Positions 46,557 to 55,888 are shown, counted from the stretch's first letter. The stretch: 64,000 nucleotides of DNA from Betaproteobacteria bacterium HGW-Betaproteobacteria-3 (GCA_002842205.1 PHCI01000011.1:41453-105452), one strand, 5' to 3'. Notes: generated by a model from the sequence alone, not told the origin. Numbers and translations: made by a program.

Positions 46557-46886
46557 ATGACCCACCTCAGCCACCCCACCGCCCTTGCCCCATTGCCAGC
46601 GGGCGAACTGGCCCGCCTGCACGACCGCGCCCGCGAGGATGCCGAAGCCCTGCGCGCCGAGGCGATGGACGATTTCTGGCGGGGCGCCAACGCAGCGTTT
46701 GCGGCCACGCTGGACACGGCGCAACGCAGTGCCCAACGGCTGGCGCACCGGTTGGCCCGGCGCGAACGGGCTGCCCGGCGCGGGACTGTCGGCGCTTGCG
46801 GCAACGGTATGCCACGGCTTCGACAGGCTCAGCCCGAACGGGGAGTCATTGGCCTTGAAAGTGCAATAAGCCGTCAGGCGAAGTGA
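46557..46886 (+). CDS. small hypothetical protein
   Basis: A 109-residue protein with a good AGGAG before the ATG. The first 75 residues form a charged Ala/Arg-rich helical protein (LARLHDRAREDAEALRAEAM, RRSAQRLAHR-like). From about residue 80 on, the sequence runs through a common GC-rich repeat (46811-46844) and then overlaps the end of thiL by 13 bases, so the C-terminus is probably not native. I do not recognise a family. Confidence 0.5.
   Translation: MTHLSHPTALAPLPAGELARLHDRAREDAEALRAEAMDDFWRGANAAFAATLDTAQRSAQRLAHRLARRERAARRGTVGACGNGMPRLRQAQPERGVIGLESAISRQAK
46811..46844. repeat. REP-like dispersed motif
   Basis: Contains CTTCGACAGGCTCAGCCCGA followed by ACGGGGAG, a short palindrome-derived motif known to be scattered in many bacterial genomes. 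It lies in the tail of the small hypothetical gene, near the convergent end of thiL. Confidence 0.5.
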
Positions 46887-47878
46887 TCAAACGACGCGTA
46901 GCGGCGTTCCAGCGGCTGGCCTGCGGCGTCCACCAGGCGCAGGCCCGGCGCGGCCTCGATCACGCCGATGCGCGTGACCGGCGTGGCGGTGGCGTGGGCG
47001 GCGGCCTGCACAGCGTCGCGCGCAGCGGTGGGCGCAGTGAACGCGAGTTCGTAGTCGTCGCCGCCCGCCAGCACGCATTCCAGCAGAAAATCTGAAGAAA
47101 AATGGCCTTCTCCCCCCGTCAAAAGGTCATTGTCAGCTATTAACTGCATAGCAACCGGGGTGTCGATGCGCGCGCCCACGCGGGAGGCCCGCAGCACGTG
47201 CCCGAGGTCGCCCAGCAGGCCGTCGCTCACGTCCACCGCCGCGCTGGCCACGCCGCGCAGCGCCTGGCCCAGCGCCACGCGTGGGGTGGGCTGCTCCATG
47301 CGCGAGCGCGCCGCCTCAAACAGTTCGGCACTGGCCGACACGGTGCCGCGAAACACCTCGAGCGCCAGCCGCGCCAGCCCGAGCGAGCCGCTCACGTACA
47401 GGTCGTCGCCCACCTGTGCGCCCGAGCGCAGCAGCGCCGGACGGGGGCTGCCGGGGGCGGGCACTTCGCCAAACACGGTGATGCAGAGGTTGAGCGGGCC
47501 GCGCGTGGTGTCGCCGCCCACCAGTTCGCAGCCGTGGGCGTCGGCCAGCGCGAACAGCCCGCGCGAAAACCCCTCGAGCCAGGCCGTGTGGACCTCGGGC
47601 ATCGACAGTGCCAGCGTGAAGGCCAGCGGCCGTGCGCCGCAGGCGGCCAGATCGCTGAGGTTGACGGCCAGCGCCTTGTGGCCCAGGCGGGCCGGATCGA
47701 CCGTGGACAAAAAATGCCGCCCCTCGACCAGCATGTCGCAGCTGACGGCCAGTTGCATGCCGGGCGCCGGTTGCAGCAGCGCGCAGTCGTCGCCCACGCC
47801 CAGCGTCACACCGGCCGTGCGCTGCCCGGGCGCTGGCCCACGGGCAAAGTAGCGCTGGATCAGTTCGAACTCACCCAT
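46874..47878 (-). CDS. thiL: thiamine-monophosphate kinase
   Basis: A 334-residue ATP-dependent kinase making thiamine diphosphate. Landmarks: GVGDDCALL, VEGRHFL, GHKALAVNLSDLAACGA, GGDTTRG, AVDVSDGLLGDLGHV, and GGDDYELAFT. Residues about 243-262 (AMQLIADNDLLTGGEGHFSS) come from a family A repeat between two conserved blocks, a region variable in the family. The start overlaps the amidotransferase stop by eight bases. Confidence 0.92.
   Translation of the reverse strand: MGEFELIQRYFARGPAPGQRTAGVTLGVGDDCALLQPAPGMQLAVSCDMLVEGRHFLSTVDPARLGHKALAVNLSDLAACGARPLAFTLALSMPEVHTAWLEGFSRGLFALADAHGCELVGGDTTRGPLNLCITVFGEVPAPGSPRPALLRSGAQVGDDLYVSGSLGLARLALEVFRGTVSASAELFEAARSRMEQPTPRVALGQALRGVASAAVDVSDGLLGDLGHVLRASRVGARIDTPVAMQLIADNDLLTGGEGHFSSDFLLECVLAGGDDYELAFTAPTAARDAVQAAAHATATPVTRIGVIEAAPGLRLVDAAGQPLERRYASFDHFA
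47090..47150 (-). repeat. family A repeat, copy 8, inside thiL
   Basis: On the minus strand TTAATAGCTGACAATGACC, then TTTTGACGGGGGGAGAAGGC. Sense to thiL and read I-A-D-N-D-L-L-T-G-G, the common in-gene frame. Confidence 0.7.
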
Positions 47879-48695
47879 GGGCAGAACCGGTGGCGTGGCG
47901 TGCGCGGTGGCGGTCGGCGCGCGCGCGCGCGGCGTCCAGAAAGGACTGCATCATCGGGCCGCTGTCGAGCAGGTGCTTTTGTGTTTCACCGGGCGTGAGG
48001 TGGAATTCCGGGTGCCACTGCACGCCCATCACAAACCCCGGCCCTTCGTGCCGGATGGCCTCGATGATGCCGTCCTCGGGACTGCGCGCCTCGACCACCA
48101 GGCCGTTGCCCAGGCGATCCACGCACTGGTGGTGGATGCTGGTCACGGTGTGGCGGGTGGCGCTGGGGTACAGCCCGGCCAGACGGGAACCGGGGGCAAA
48201 TTCCACCGCGTGCATCAGGCGGTCGTAGTGCGTGGGGTGCTGGTGCGAGTGGGCGCCCGGCCACAAGGTGGGAATGTCCTGCACCAGTGTGCCGCCGAAA
48301 TACACGTTCATGAGCTGCGCGCCGCGGCACACGCCCAGCACCGGTTTGCCGGCTTCGATGAAGCCGCGCAGCAAGGCCAGTTCGTAGCGGTCGCGGATCG
48401 GGTCGCCGCGCCATTCGTGCTGGATCGGCGTGGCGCCATAGGTTTCGGGGCAGACATCGACGCCGCCCTGCAGCACCAGGCCGTCCAGCAAATCCACCAT
48501 GTCGGCCATGGGCGCGGGGTCGACGAGGGCGGCGCTTTCCTCATCCACAAATGGCACCATCAGCGCAATCGCGCGGTGCGCCATGACCCAGTGCGCCATC
48601 GAGCTTTCCAGAAACTGCAGCCGTTTTTGGGGCAAACCCAGCCCCGGCGGCGGATCGTGCAGCAGGCGGGCCGAGATTCCAATGCGAAGCGTCAT
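47871..48695 (-). CDS. class I glutamine amidotransferase, gamma-glutamyl-GABA hydrolase-like (PuuD family)
   Basis: A 274-residue stand-alone class I amidotransferase. Nucleophile cysteine in GKPVLGVCRGAQLMN, with histidine and glutamate in VQWHPEF. The form matches the peptidase C26/PuuD group that hydrolyses gamma-glutamyl-GABA or related gamma-glutamyl amides. GAGGA precedes the ATG at 48695. It overlaps thiL and lies 10 bases after the Kef-like antiporter gene, so it may belong to the same operon as the YbdK-type gamma-glutamyl ligase. Confidence 0.8.
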   Translation of the reverse strand: MTLRIGISARLLHDPPPGLGLPQKRLQFLESSMAHWVMAHRAIALMVPFVDEESAALVDPAPMADMVDLLDGLVLQGGVDVCPETYGATPIQHEWRGDPIRDRYELALLRGFIEAGKPVLGVCRGAQLMNVYFGGTLVQDIPTLWPGAHSHQHPTHYDRLMHAVEFAPGSRLAGLYPSATRHTVTSIHHQCVDRLGNGLVVEARSPEDGIIEAIRHEGPGFVMGVQWHPEFHLTPGETQKHLLDSGPMMQSFLDAARARADRHRARHATGSAHG

Positions 48696-48705
48696 GGGGG
48701 ACTCC

Positions 48706-49980
48706 TCAGGGGTGAAGCTGTTCGGGCGGAAGGTCAGGCGAGGGCGCAGCCGAAGCGGCGATGGACGGCTCGGCGGCCGGGGCCCCATTGGGGGCCAGGG
48801 TGTCGCCCGACCACAGCAGGGCGCGCGTGGCAATCGGCGGGCCGATGGTTTCCAGGATGGCCACGGCCGCCAGCACCACCGAGGCAACCACCGCCCCGTC
48901 GGCCGGGAACAACTGCACCGTGGTGTTGACCAGGCCGATGGCCAACCCGGCCATGGGAATCAGCAGCAGTCCCGTGGTGGCCGCCTGGCGCGCCGGCACG
49001 CCCACGGCCAGCGAGGCCGCCCCCACGCCAGTCCATTTGGCCACCGAACGGCCCACCACAAACAGCAGCGCCGCGGGGGCGTACTTGAGCATCTCGTCCA
49101 CGTGCAGGTTGGCGCCCGCGTACACAAACAGCACGATGAAGAACAGCTCGAAGGCCGGGCCGAACTCCAGGTTGGCCACCAGTTCCTCGCGCTCCAGGCT
49201 GCGCACCACCAGGCCCAGCACCAACGGGGCAAACAGCGCCGACAGTTTGAGCATGAGCGCGGCGCCCAGGGTGATGGTCACCGCACCGACCACCAGCGCC
49301 AACTGGTACTGGTGCGCCGCCTTGGTCTTGCGCGCCGCGTGGTGCAGCACCAGGCCCACACCGGCGCCCAACGCGGCCGAACCCAGCAGGTGGTACAGCG
49401 GCTGGCCGAGCATGGTGGCCAGTGGCGCATCGGCCATCGCGTGCTGCACGGGCAACAGCGCGGCAAACACGACAAACGCGATGAAATTGTTCATGGCCAC
49501 CAGCGCGCTGGCCCGCCGGGTGACCGGGCCGTCGGCGCCCATCTCGTGCGAAACGTGAATCAGCACGGCCGGCGACGATGAAATGGCCAGCGCCGCAATG
49601 ATGGCCGCGGGCAGCCGGGTGATGCCCACCAGCCCGAGCACGAAATACACCACCGCAAACGTCAGTGCGCTCTCGAACAGCGACACGGCCACCAGCGCCT
49701 TGTCGGTCGCCAGGGTCTTGACGTCCAGTGACAGGCCCAGCCGGTAGAGGATCAGCCCGAGCGCCACGTCGATCACGATGCGCGCACCGGCCAGCGCCTC
49801 GTGGCTGACCAGGTGCAGCACATTGGGCCCGGCAATGAAACCCACCAGCATGAAGCCCGTGATGCTGGGCAGCCAGCGCCAGTGATGCGCCGCAAAGCCA
49901 CCCAGGGACCCCCAGAACAGCAGGAGGCCAAAGAAAAACAGCGTGTTGACCGGCATCGGCCACGAGGGGAGAAATTCCAT
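48706..49980 (-). CDS. CPA2 (Kef-like) cation/proton antiporter, no regulatory domain
   Basis: A 424-residue membrane protein with about 12-13 helices, the transport domain of the KefB/NhaA-like CPA2 family (FVAGPNV-like FIAGPNVLHLVSHEALAGAR, GLILYRLGLSLDVKTL, ISSSPAVLIHVSHEMGADG). It ends in a short Pro/Ala-rich tail with no TrkA-N/RCK domain, unlike full-length KefB. It is the third gene of an operon: antiporter, carboxylate-amine ligase, antiporter. Ion specificity (K+ or Na+) is unknown. Confidence 0.8.
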   Translation of the reverse strand: MEFLPSWPMPVNTLFFFGLLLFWGSLGGFAAHHWRWLPSITGFMLVGFIAGPNVLHLVSHEALAGARIVIDVALGLILYRLGLSLDVKTLATDKALVAVSLFESALTFAVVYFVLGLVGITRLPAAIIAALAISSSPAVLIHVSHEMGADGPVTRRASALVAMNNFIAFVVFAALLPVQHAMADAPLATMLGQPLYHLLGSAALGAGVGLVLHHAARKTKAAHQYQLALVVGAVTITLGAALMLKLSALFAPLVLGLVVRSLEREELVANLEFGPAFELFFIVLFVYAGANLHVDEMLKYAPAALLFVVGRSVAKWTGVGAASLAVGVPARQAATTGLLLIPMAGLAIGLVNTTVQLFPADGAVVASVVLAAVAILETIGPPIATRALLWSGDTLAPNGAPAAEPSIAASAAPSPDLPPEQLHP

Positions 49981-50087
49981 GAGGGGTAAAACCTGTCGCC
50001 GTGTCGATCAGGCCACGACGGAACCATGTGGACCGATGATACCGGCGCCGCGATGCCCTTGCCCCGCGCGGCGGGATGGCGGGAGGG

Positions 50088-51233
50088 TCAGTCGGCGTGA
50101 CCGCGAAACGAACGCGCCGCCCGCCGGATCACTTCGGCCAGCAGCCGCTCCTGGCCCTGCAGTTCGCGCAGCCAGCGCGCGTCGTTGTGATTGCGGTTGA
50201 CGTCGGCGCGCAGCATCTGCACGGCGGCACCCGCGCCGAGCCGGGTGGCATGGTCGTGGATTTTGTGCATGGTCAGCAGGATGTGCTCGCGCATGGGCAT
50301 GTGCTCGCCGCTGGCCGGGTCCACGTACACCGCGTCCAGCCCGAAGCGGCAAGCCTGGAAGCGGTTGTAGGTGTAGACCAGGTAGTCGTCTTCCTGCGGC
50401 ATGAAGGGCTGATCCTCCATCAGCCACGACGCCAGGGCCTGCACATAGCCGGCCAGCGCGGCCGCCCGTTCGACCGTGAGCGGTGTGTCGAACACCCGGA
50501 TCTCGATGGTGCCGAATTCGGGCTTGGGGCGGATGTCCCAGTAAAAATCCTTCATGCTCTTGACCACGCCAGTGTGCGTCATCTTGTTGAAGTACACCGT
50601 GAATTCGTCCCAGGTCAGCGCGAAGGGCGCGCGCCCCGACAGCGGGAAGGCGAACACCGAATTCAGCCGCGCCGAGTCAAACGCCGTGTCCTGCCCCTGC
50701 ACGTAGGGCGACGAGGCCGACAGCGCAATGAAGTGCGGGATGTAGCGCGACATGCGGTGCAGCAGCCGCAGGGCGGTGTCGGCGTCCGGGCAGCCCACGT
50801 GCACGTGCTGGCCAAAAATCGTGAACTGCTTGGAAAGATAGCCATACAGCTCGGACAACTCGCGAAACCGCGGCTTGTCGTAAATGCGCTGCTCGTGCCA
50901 TTGCTGGAACGGGTGGGTGCCGCCGCCCACCACGGCGATGTTGAGCTTGTCCGCACTTTTGACCAGCGCGTCGCGGATCTGGCTGAGCTGCCCCAGCACC
51001 TCTGACGACGACTGGCACACGCCGGTGGAGATCTCGATCATGCTTGACGTCATCTCGGGCACCACACTGCCGGGCAGATCGTGCTTTTTCATGAGGCGCA
51101 GCATGTCGCTGGCGTAGGGGGCGAGGTCGTAGTCGTGGGTGTTGACGAGTTGCAGCTCCAGTTCGACACCCAGCGACAGCGCGCCGGATTTCTGGAACGG
51201 CTCCAGGGCGATGGGGTTGGGGGCCTCAGTCAC
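50088..51233 (-). CDS. YbdK-type carboxylate-amine ligase (glutamate-cysteine ligase family 2)
   Basis: A 381-residue ATP-grasp-like ligase of the GCS2 family: [20 protein letters not shown] with the metal-binding glutamates, [20 protein letters not shown], and [14 protein letters not shown]. coli YbdK has only weak glutamate-cysteine ligase activity, and the real substrate of most members is unknown. Its start overlaps the upstream antiporter gene by eight bases and a second antiporter follows after 107 bases. Kef systems are gated by glutathione, so a gamma-glutamyl product acting on the flanking antiporters is an attractive but unproven idea. Confidence 0.82.
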   Translation of the reverse strand: MTEAPNPIALEPFQKSGALSLGVELELQLVNTHDYDLAPYASDMLRLMKKHDLPGSVVPEMTSSMIEISTGVCQSSSEVLGQLSQIRDALVKSADKLNIAVVGGGTHPFQQWHEQRIYDKPRFRELSELYGYLSKQFTIFGQHVHVGCPDADTALRLLHRMSRYIPHFIALSASSPYVQGQDTAFDSARLNSVFAFPLSGRAPFALTWDEFTVYFNKMTHTGVVKSMKDFYWDIRPKPEFGTIEIRVFDTPLTVERAAALAGYVQALASWLMEDQPFMPQEDDYLVYTYNRFQACRFGLDAVYVDPASGEHMPMREHILLTMHKIHDHATRLGAGAAVQMLRADVNRNHNDARWLRELQGQERLLAEVIRRAARSFRGHAD

Positions 51234-52491
51234 GGGCGTCTCCGGTGTTGGGGGCCAATGGCGCCAACGGCAGCGGCGCCCAGGGCTTGGAGCTCTCGCC
51301 CGCGCGGTAAATGGCCACCGATGCGATCACGGCGCCGAGCACCTCCATGAGCAAAATGGCGGGCAGCGCCACGGCCGAGATGTCGCGGCCCAGCGCGGGC
51401 GCAGCCGCGGCAAACTGCGAGGTGATCAACAGCGCCACAGCCGACATCGGCGCCATCGCGCAGCCGACCCACAGCGCCTGCCTCCAGCTGGCGCCGCTGC
51501 CCGCGTTGCCCAATGCCACGCCGACAATCTTGGCCAGCGCACGTGCGCCGACCAGCGCCAGCACGAGGCTGGCCACCAGCGTGCTCCAGTCGGCCTGCGC
51601 GGCCATGATGGACACCAGCACGAACATCAGCATGGTCAGAATGGACGACGCCGTGCCAAGCTGTCGCGGCCAGGCCCAGGGCCGCGGGTTGAGCTGCTTG
51701 AGCAGCATGCCGCCGATCAGCGCGGCCAGCGGTGCCGAGCCGCCAAAGTGGGCGGCCAGCGCAGTGCCCGCCGCAATCAGCGCCAGCAGCAGCATGGAGG
51801 TGTTCTCGCTGGTCGGGCTCATCACGCGCAGGGCCGAGCGCATCAGCAGCGCCAGCAGGCCCCCAACGACCAGGGACAAGCCCAGCACCACCACCACAGG
51901 ATAGGTTGCCTCCAGCAAATCCAGGGGCGGGCGCTCCATCAGTCCGGCGTGGGCGGCACCGAGCGTCAGGGCATACAGCGTGCTCAGGGTGCTCAGCATC
52001 ATGGCGCGCTCGGTGACCGGCCCGGCGGCGCGGGTGTCGTGGATCACGCGGCTCAGCACGGCGGGCGAGGCGGCCATCGCCACCAGGGCCAGCGGATGCG
52101 CCACCGCCTCGTTCAGACCCAGCGCATCCATCGTGTAAAACACGGCGAAATAAGTGAACGCGGACTCGGCCACGCTTTGCACCAGCACCATCGGGTTGTG
52201 CCGGAACCAGCGCAGTGGAATGCGCCCCCCGGCTTCAAACAGCACCACGGCCACGCCCAGCTCCAGCAGGAACAGGCCGATGCCCTGCAGCGGCCAGACC
52301 GCGCCACTGAAACCGGCCAGCCCCGCCACGGTGCCGAGCAGCGAATAGCCCACCACCTTGGGCAGCCCGGTGTAGCGTTGCAGCAGGTAGCCGGTGGCGG
52401 TGGCCGCCGCCAGCAGCAGCGACCACTGCACGGTGGGCAGGCCCGCAGAAGGTTTGAGCCATGAGGCCCAGAAATCCATGAATTCAATCAT
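51226..52491 (-). CDS. CPA2 (Kef-like) cation/proton antiporter, no regulatory domain
   Basis: A 421-residue antiporter with about 12 helices ([78 protein letters not shown]). It resembles but is clearly distinct from the antiporter at 48706. No RCK domain. It is first of the antiporter-ligase-antiporter operon. The 251-base gap upstream, to apaG, has no gene; promoters must lie there. Confidence 0.78.
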   Translation of the reverse strand: MIEFMDFWASWLKPSAGLPTVQWSLLLAAATATGYLLQRYTGLPKVVGYSLLGTVAGLAGFSGAVWPLQGIGLFLLELGVAVVLFEAGGRIPLRWFRHNPMVLVQSVAESAFTYFAVFYTMDALGLNEAVAHPLALVAMAASPAVLSRVIHDTRAAGPVTERAMMLSTLSTLYALTLGAAHAGLMERPPLDLLEATYPVVVVLGLSLVVGGLLALLMRSALRVMSPTSENTSMLLLALIAAGTALAAHFGGSAPLAALIGGMLLKQLNPRPWAWPRQLGTASSILTMLMFVLVSIMAAQADWSTLVASLVLALVGARALAKIVGVALGNAGSGASWRQALWVGCAMAPMSAVALLITSQFAAAAPALGRDISAVALPAILLMEVLGAVIASVAIYRAGESSKPWAPLPLAPLAPNTGDARD

Positions 52492-52742
52492 TCGTCCGGA
52501 TCCTCACGGTTAAACAGGAGCCTGGCGCATGGGCACGCGAGGTGCAGGCCGTTGCACCGGTTGCGATGCGATCCGCCGCGAGCGAGGCGGGAAAAATGGC
52601 GCGCTCGGGAGATCAAGCGAAAGGCCGAAAGGCCGCCTGAAAGTGGGGCAGTGTACTTCAGCGCCTGGACGCCAAATCTGAAAACCCCTGATTTTCATGG
52701 GAAGCCGTTGCAGGTGCGGCGCGAGTCGTTCGGAGCCCGCGG

Positions 52743-53135
52743 TCAGTGCAGCAACCGGCCAGGGGGCGCACTCTCGGAGGCGACCAGATGGAACACGGGA
52801 ATGGCCGCTTCAAACCGCTCGCCATCGTCGGCCACGCAAAAGTAGCTGCCCTGCATGGTGCCGCTGGCGCTGCGCAGGCGGCTGCCGCTGCTGTACTGGA
52901 ACGACTCGCCGGGTTGGAGCAGCGGCTGGTGTCCGACCACGCCCAGGCCCTTGACTTCTTCCACATGGCCATTGCTGTCGGTGATGACCCAATGCCGTGC
53001 GATCAGCTGGGCGGGCACCGTGCCGCTGTTGGTCACGGTCACGGTATAGGCAAAGCTGAAGACGTGCTTGTCCGGCGCCGACTGCTCGGGAAGGTAGCGC
53101 GGCGCCACCTGCACGGTGAACTGATAAGAAGACAT
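52743..53135 (-). CDS. apaG: ApaG protein
   Basis: A 130-residue single beta-sandwich (fibronectin-like) protein with the ApaG blocks [50 protein letters not shown] and GTMQGSYFC. It is linked genetically to cobalt/magnesium tolerance and to ApaH in enterics, but its biochemical role is unsettled. It is divergent from rpe, 93 bases apart. Confidence 0.9.
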   Translation of the reverse strand: MSSYQFTVQVAPRYLPEQSAPDKHVFSFAYTVTVTNSGTVPAQLIARHWVITDSNGHVEEVKGLGVVGHQPLLQPGESFQYSSGSRLRSASGTMQGSYFCVADDGERFEAAIPVFHLVASESAPPGRLLH

Positions 53136-53228
53136 GCCGCAGATGTTACCTGTGGCCGGGCGTTGTGCCGATACAGGGGTCTTGCGCTGCGCGTCGGCGG
53201 GGCCCCGCAAACTGCGACAATCCGGCCC

Positions 53229-53924
53229 ATGAACCCGTCCTCCCACCGCACTTTCCGCATCGCCCCGTCCATCCTCTCGGCCGACTTTGCCCGGCTGGGG
53301 GATGAGGTCCGCAACGTCATCGCCGCCGGCGCGGACTGGATCCATTTCGACGTCATGGACAACCATTACGTGCCCAACCTGACCTTCGGGCCCATGATCT
53401 GCAGCGCCCTCAAACCGCACGCGAAAACGCCAGCGGGTGTGCCCGTGCCGATTGACGTGCACCTGATGGTGCAGCCCGTGGACGCGCTGGCCGCGGCGTT
53501 CGCCGATGCGGGCGCCGACCTGATCAGCTTCCACCCCGACGCCTCGGGCCACGTGCACCGCAGCGTCCAGGCCATCAAGGCCAAAGGCTGCCAGGCCGGG
53601 CTGGTGTTCAACCCCGCGCAGCCGCTGGACGTGCTCGACTGGGTGATCGACGACATCGACCTGGTGCTGATCATGTCGGTCAACCCGGGCTTTGGGGGCC
53701 AGAGCTTCATCGATTCGGCATTGCGCAAGATTGAGGACGTGCGCCGCCGCATCGACGCCACCGGCAAGGACATCCGGCTGGAGGTGGACGGCGGCATCAA
53801 GACCGACAACATCCGCCGCGTCGCCGACGCCGGGGCCGACACCTTCGTGGCCGGCAGCGCGATTTTTGGCAAACCCGACTACCCAGGCGTGATCCAGCAG
53901 ATGCGCGCCGCGCTGGCGGTATGA
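53229..53924 (+). CDS. rpe: ribulose-phosphate 3-epimerase
   Basis: A 231-residue TIM barrel converting ribulose-5-phosphate and xylulose-5-phosphate. Metal ligands [24 protein letters not shown] and the phosphate loop VDGGIKTDN are all present. It is followed by gph; its stop overlaps an ATG (ATGAG) directly at the left end of a family B repeat. rpe-gph-trpE order is common in beta-proteobacteria. Confidence 0.95.
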   Translation: MNPSSHRTFRIAPSILSADFARLGDEVRNVIAAGADWIHFDVMDNHYVPNLTFGPMICSALKPHAKTPAGVPVPIDVHLMVQPVDALAAAFADAGADLISFHPDASGHVHRSVQAIKAKGCQAGLVFNPAQPLDVLDWVIDDIDLVLIMSVNPGFGGQSFIDSALRKIEDVRRRIDATGKDIRLEVDGGIKTDNIRRVADAGADTFVAGSAIFGKPDYPGVIQQMRAALAV

Positions 53925-54742
53925 GCGTGGGGGCCGACGAGCGCCGCGCCGGGCCGCCCCAAGCAAGCTCAGCCCCCTCGGGGCTGAGGGCTGCGGCTCT
54001 GGCCCTGCCTGCGCAGGGCCGGACAGCCCGAAGGGACGCTGACTCTGGCAGCGTCTCGTCCAGCGAACCACACGAAGTGGGGAGCGTGGGGGCTAAATCC
54101 CTCCACGCAGTGATCGTCGACCTCGACGGCACGATGGTGGACACCCTGGGTGACTTTGCCGAGGCGCTCAACCGCACGCTCACCGACCTGTCGCTGCCCG
54201 GCATCGGGCGCGAAGCCATTGGGCACATGGTGGGCAAGGGGTCCGAACATCTGATCCGCGCCGTGCTGGCCCATGTGGGCGGCCCCGCGCAGGCCTATGA
54301 CCGCGCCTGGGCCCGCTACCAGCACCATTACGAAGCCGTCAACGGCCAGTACGCGGTCGTGTTCGCCGGCGTGGCCGATGGCCTGACGCGCTTGCGTGCG
54401 CGGGGCCTGCGCCTGGCCTGTCTGACCAACAAACCCACGCGCTTCGCCGTGGCGTTGCTGCGAGCCAAAGGGTTGGACGGCCATTTTGAACAGGTGTTTG
54501 GCGGCGACGCGTTCGAGCGCAAAAAGCCCGACCCTCTGCCGTTGCTGAAAACCTGCGAAGCGCTGGGCGCCGTGCCTGGCCGCACCCTGATGGTGGGCGA
54601 TTCCAGCAATGACGCCCAGGCCGCCCGCGCCGCCGGTTGCCCGGTGGTGCTCGTCACCTACGGCTACAACCACGGCGAACCGGTGCGCGCCGTCGATGCC
54701 GATGGCTTCGTGGATTCATTGATGGACATCACCATCGCTTGA
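53921..54742 (+). CDS. gph: phosphoglycolate phosphatase with repeat-encoded N-terminal extension
   Basis: The catalytic part starts near residue 58: [16 protein letters not shown] (HAD nucleophile), [18 protein letters not shown] and MVGDSSND identify phosphoglycolate phosphatase, which removes 2-phosphoglycolate. If translation begins at the ATG overlapping the rpe stop (53921), the first 57 residues are read from a family B repeat in the same frame as in TrpE ([21 protein letters not shown]). In-frame GTG codons at 54077, 54086 and 54110 could instead give a near-native start; no ATG is suitable. The real start is undetermined. Confidence 0.85.
   Translation: MSVGADERRAGPPQASSAPSGLRAAALALPAQGRTARRDADSGSVSSSEPHEVGSVGAKSLHAVIVDLDGTMVDTLGDFAEALNRTLTDLSLPGIGREAIGHMVGKGSEHLIRAVLAHVGGPAQAYDRAWARYQHHYEAVNGQYAVVFAGVADGLTRLRARGLRLACLTNKPTRFAVALLRAKGLDGHFEQVFGGDAFERKKPDPLPLLKTCEALGAVPGRTLMVGDSSNDAQAARAAGCPVVLVTYGYNHGEPVRAVDADGFVDSLMDITIA
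53925..54093 (+). repeat. family B long repeat between rpe and gph
   Basis: Starts GCGTGGGGGCCGACGAGCGC directly after the rpe stop and ends GGGGAGCGTGGGGGC. Contains three hairpins: AGCCCC/GGGGCT, GGCCCTGC/GCAGGGCC and GACGCTG/CAGCGTC. It is open in frame with gph. Confidence 0.85.
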
Positions 54743-54764
54743 CAGCGCACAGAGCCCACCGGCC

Positions 54765-55095
54765 GCCGCGCCGGGCCGCCCCAAGCAAGCTCAGCCCCCT
54801 CGGGGGGGCAGCGAACCACACGAAGTGGGGAGCGTGGGGGCCGCCGAGCGCCGCGCCGGGCCGCCCCAAGCAAGCTCAGCCCCCTCGGGGGGCAGCGAAC
54901 CACACGAAGTGGGGAGCGTGGGGGCCGCCGAGCGCCGCGCCGGGCCGCCCCAAGCAAGCTCAGCCCCCTCGGGGGGGCAGCGAACCACACGAAGTGGGGA
55001 ACGTGGGGGCCGCCGAGCGCCGCGCCGGGCCGCCCCAAGCAAGCTCAGCCCCCTCGGGGGGCAGCGAACCACACGAAGTGGGGAGCGTGGGGGCC
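54765..55095 (+). repeat. four tandem short family B repeats
   Basis: Units with CCGGG anchors at 54771, 54856, 54940 and 55025 (periods 85, 84, 85), differing mainly in the length of a G run. Each reads CGCCGGGCCGCCCCAAGCAA, then an AGCCCCCTCGGGGGG hairpin and ACACGAAGTGGGGAGCGTG. They fill the 358-base gap between gph and the convergent chalcone-isomerase-like gene, ending five bases before its stop. Confidence 0.88.
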
Positions 55096-55100
55096 TTATC

Positions 55101-55688
55101 TCATCCGGCCTTGCCCAGCAACGCCTCCTTGAGCTTCCAGTCGGCGGGGTTGGGGCCGAGCCAGATGCGCAGCAAGGCATTGAAGAACTCAGGCTCCTTG
55201 AACGGCTCGCCTTCGACCTTGCCTTTGACGGTGAGCACCATGCCCTTGCCGGGCAGCCAGTCGATGACGAAGGTTTCGCCCTTGAGCAGTTTTTTGTGGT
55301 CCGAGAAGATCTGGCTCATGCGCATCACACCGGGCACCAGCTTGGAGAACGCAGCCTTTTCCATGTTGTCTTCCATGCCGCGCGAGAACAGCTTGCCCAG
55401 CTCGGCCGAGTCAATGTCGCGCAGCATGGTGATGGCCATGCGCTTGGCGCCCGGCATGGCGAGCACTTCTTCGGTGGTGGACGCCTTTTTGCTGAGGTAC
55501 AGCCCCGCGGTGTACACCTTGAAAACCACCTTGTAGCGAATGCCCGCGCCGTTCAGGGTGAGCTTGCTGCCGCTCACGTCCTGGCTGTCTTCGATCTTGA
55601 CGCCGGCCAGCTCGACCGGCGCGGCCGCCGCAAGGCTGGAGGACACGGCAAGCCACAGGCCAAGGCCCATCAGGGAAATCAGACGCAT
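55101..55688 (-). CDS. periplasmic chalcone-isomerase-like protein
   Basis: A 195-residue protein with a signal peptide (about 1-23, ending AAAA) and the chalcone-isomerase-like fold (VELAGVKIEDSQ, GIRYKVVFKVYTAGLYLSKK, MAITMLRDIDSAELG). Bacterial members are not flavonoid enzymes; a lipid- or fatty-acid-binding role has been suggested for the fold. It is the only minus-strand gene inside the rpe-gph-trp block. Confidence 0.78.
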   Translation of the reverse strand: MRLISLMGLGLWLAVSSSLAAAAPVELAGVKIEDSQDVSGSKLTLNGAGIRYKVVFKVYTAGLYLSKKASTTEEVLAMPGAKRMAITMLRDIDSAELGKLFSRGMEDNMEKAAFSKLVPGVMRMSQIFSDHKKLLKGETFVIDWLPGKGMVLTVKGKVEGEPFKEPEFFNALLRIWLGPNPADWKLKEALLGKAG

Positions 55689-55764
55689 CGGAAGGCTCCA
55701 GAAAAAAGAACGGTCGTTCGGAAACAGTGATTTTCCGGCGGATGGCGCCGCCGCGCATCAGGGA

Positions 55765-55793
55765 TTCGCCTGATCTGGCGGCTTTGCTACACT
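55765..55793 (+). promoter_or_regulatory. candidate trp promoter
   Basis: TTCGCC (55765-55770) and TACACT (55788-55793) with a 17-base spacer and an extended -10 TGC. Transcription would start near 55800, leaving almost no leader before the trpL ATG at 55803. Confidence 0.4.
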
Positions 55794-55802
55794 TGCCGCA
55801 CG

Positions 55803-55886
55803 ATGTTCATTCACCGCACCGCGATCACAGGTTTGAGCGACCGGGGAGCCTGGCCCTGGCGTCAGCCATCCTCCGTGCGCCCCTGA
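55803..55886 (+). CDS. trpL: candidate trp operon leader peptide with Trp-Pro-Trp
   Basis: A 27-codon frame, MFIHRTAITGLSDRGAWPWR followed by QPSSVRP and TGA, located 138 bases upstream of trpE. Two tryptophan codons (55851-55853 and 55857-55859) lie two codons apart in the second half, as in attenuation peptides. Two hairpin-forming segments follow before trpE. Ribosome stalling at the Trp codons could select between RNA structures. The idea rests on position, length and codon content; no ribosome binding site precedes the ATG, so leaderless initiation would be needed if the promoter above is right. Confidence 0.55.
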   Translation: MFIHRTAITGLSDRGAWPWRQPSSVRP

Positions 55887-55888
55887 CC

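Noticed and set aside
52492..52742. small gene in the gap upstream of the antiporter operon
   Set aside because: Short frames here lack a ribosome site and any recognisable features; the gap more likely holds promoters.
54765..55095. CRISPR array from evenly spaced repeats
   Set aside because: Units are directly tandem with no unique spacers, are 84-85 bp long, and no cas genes are present.
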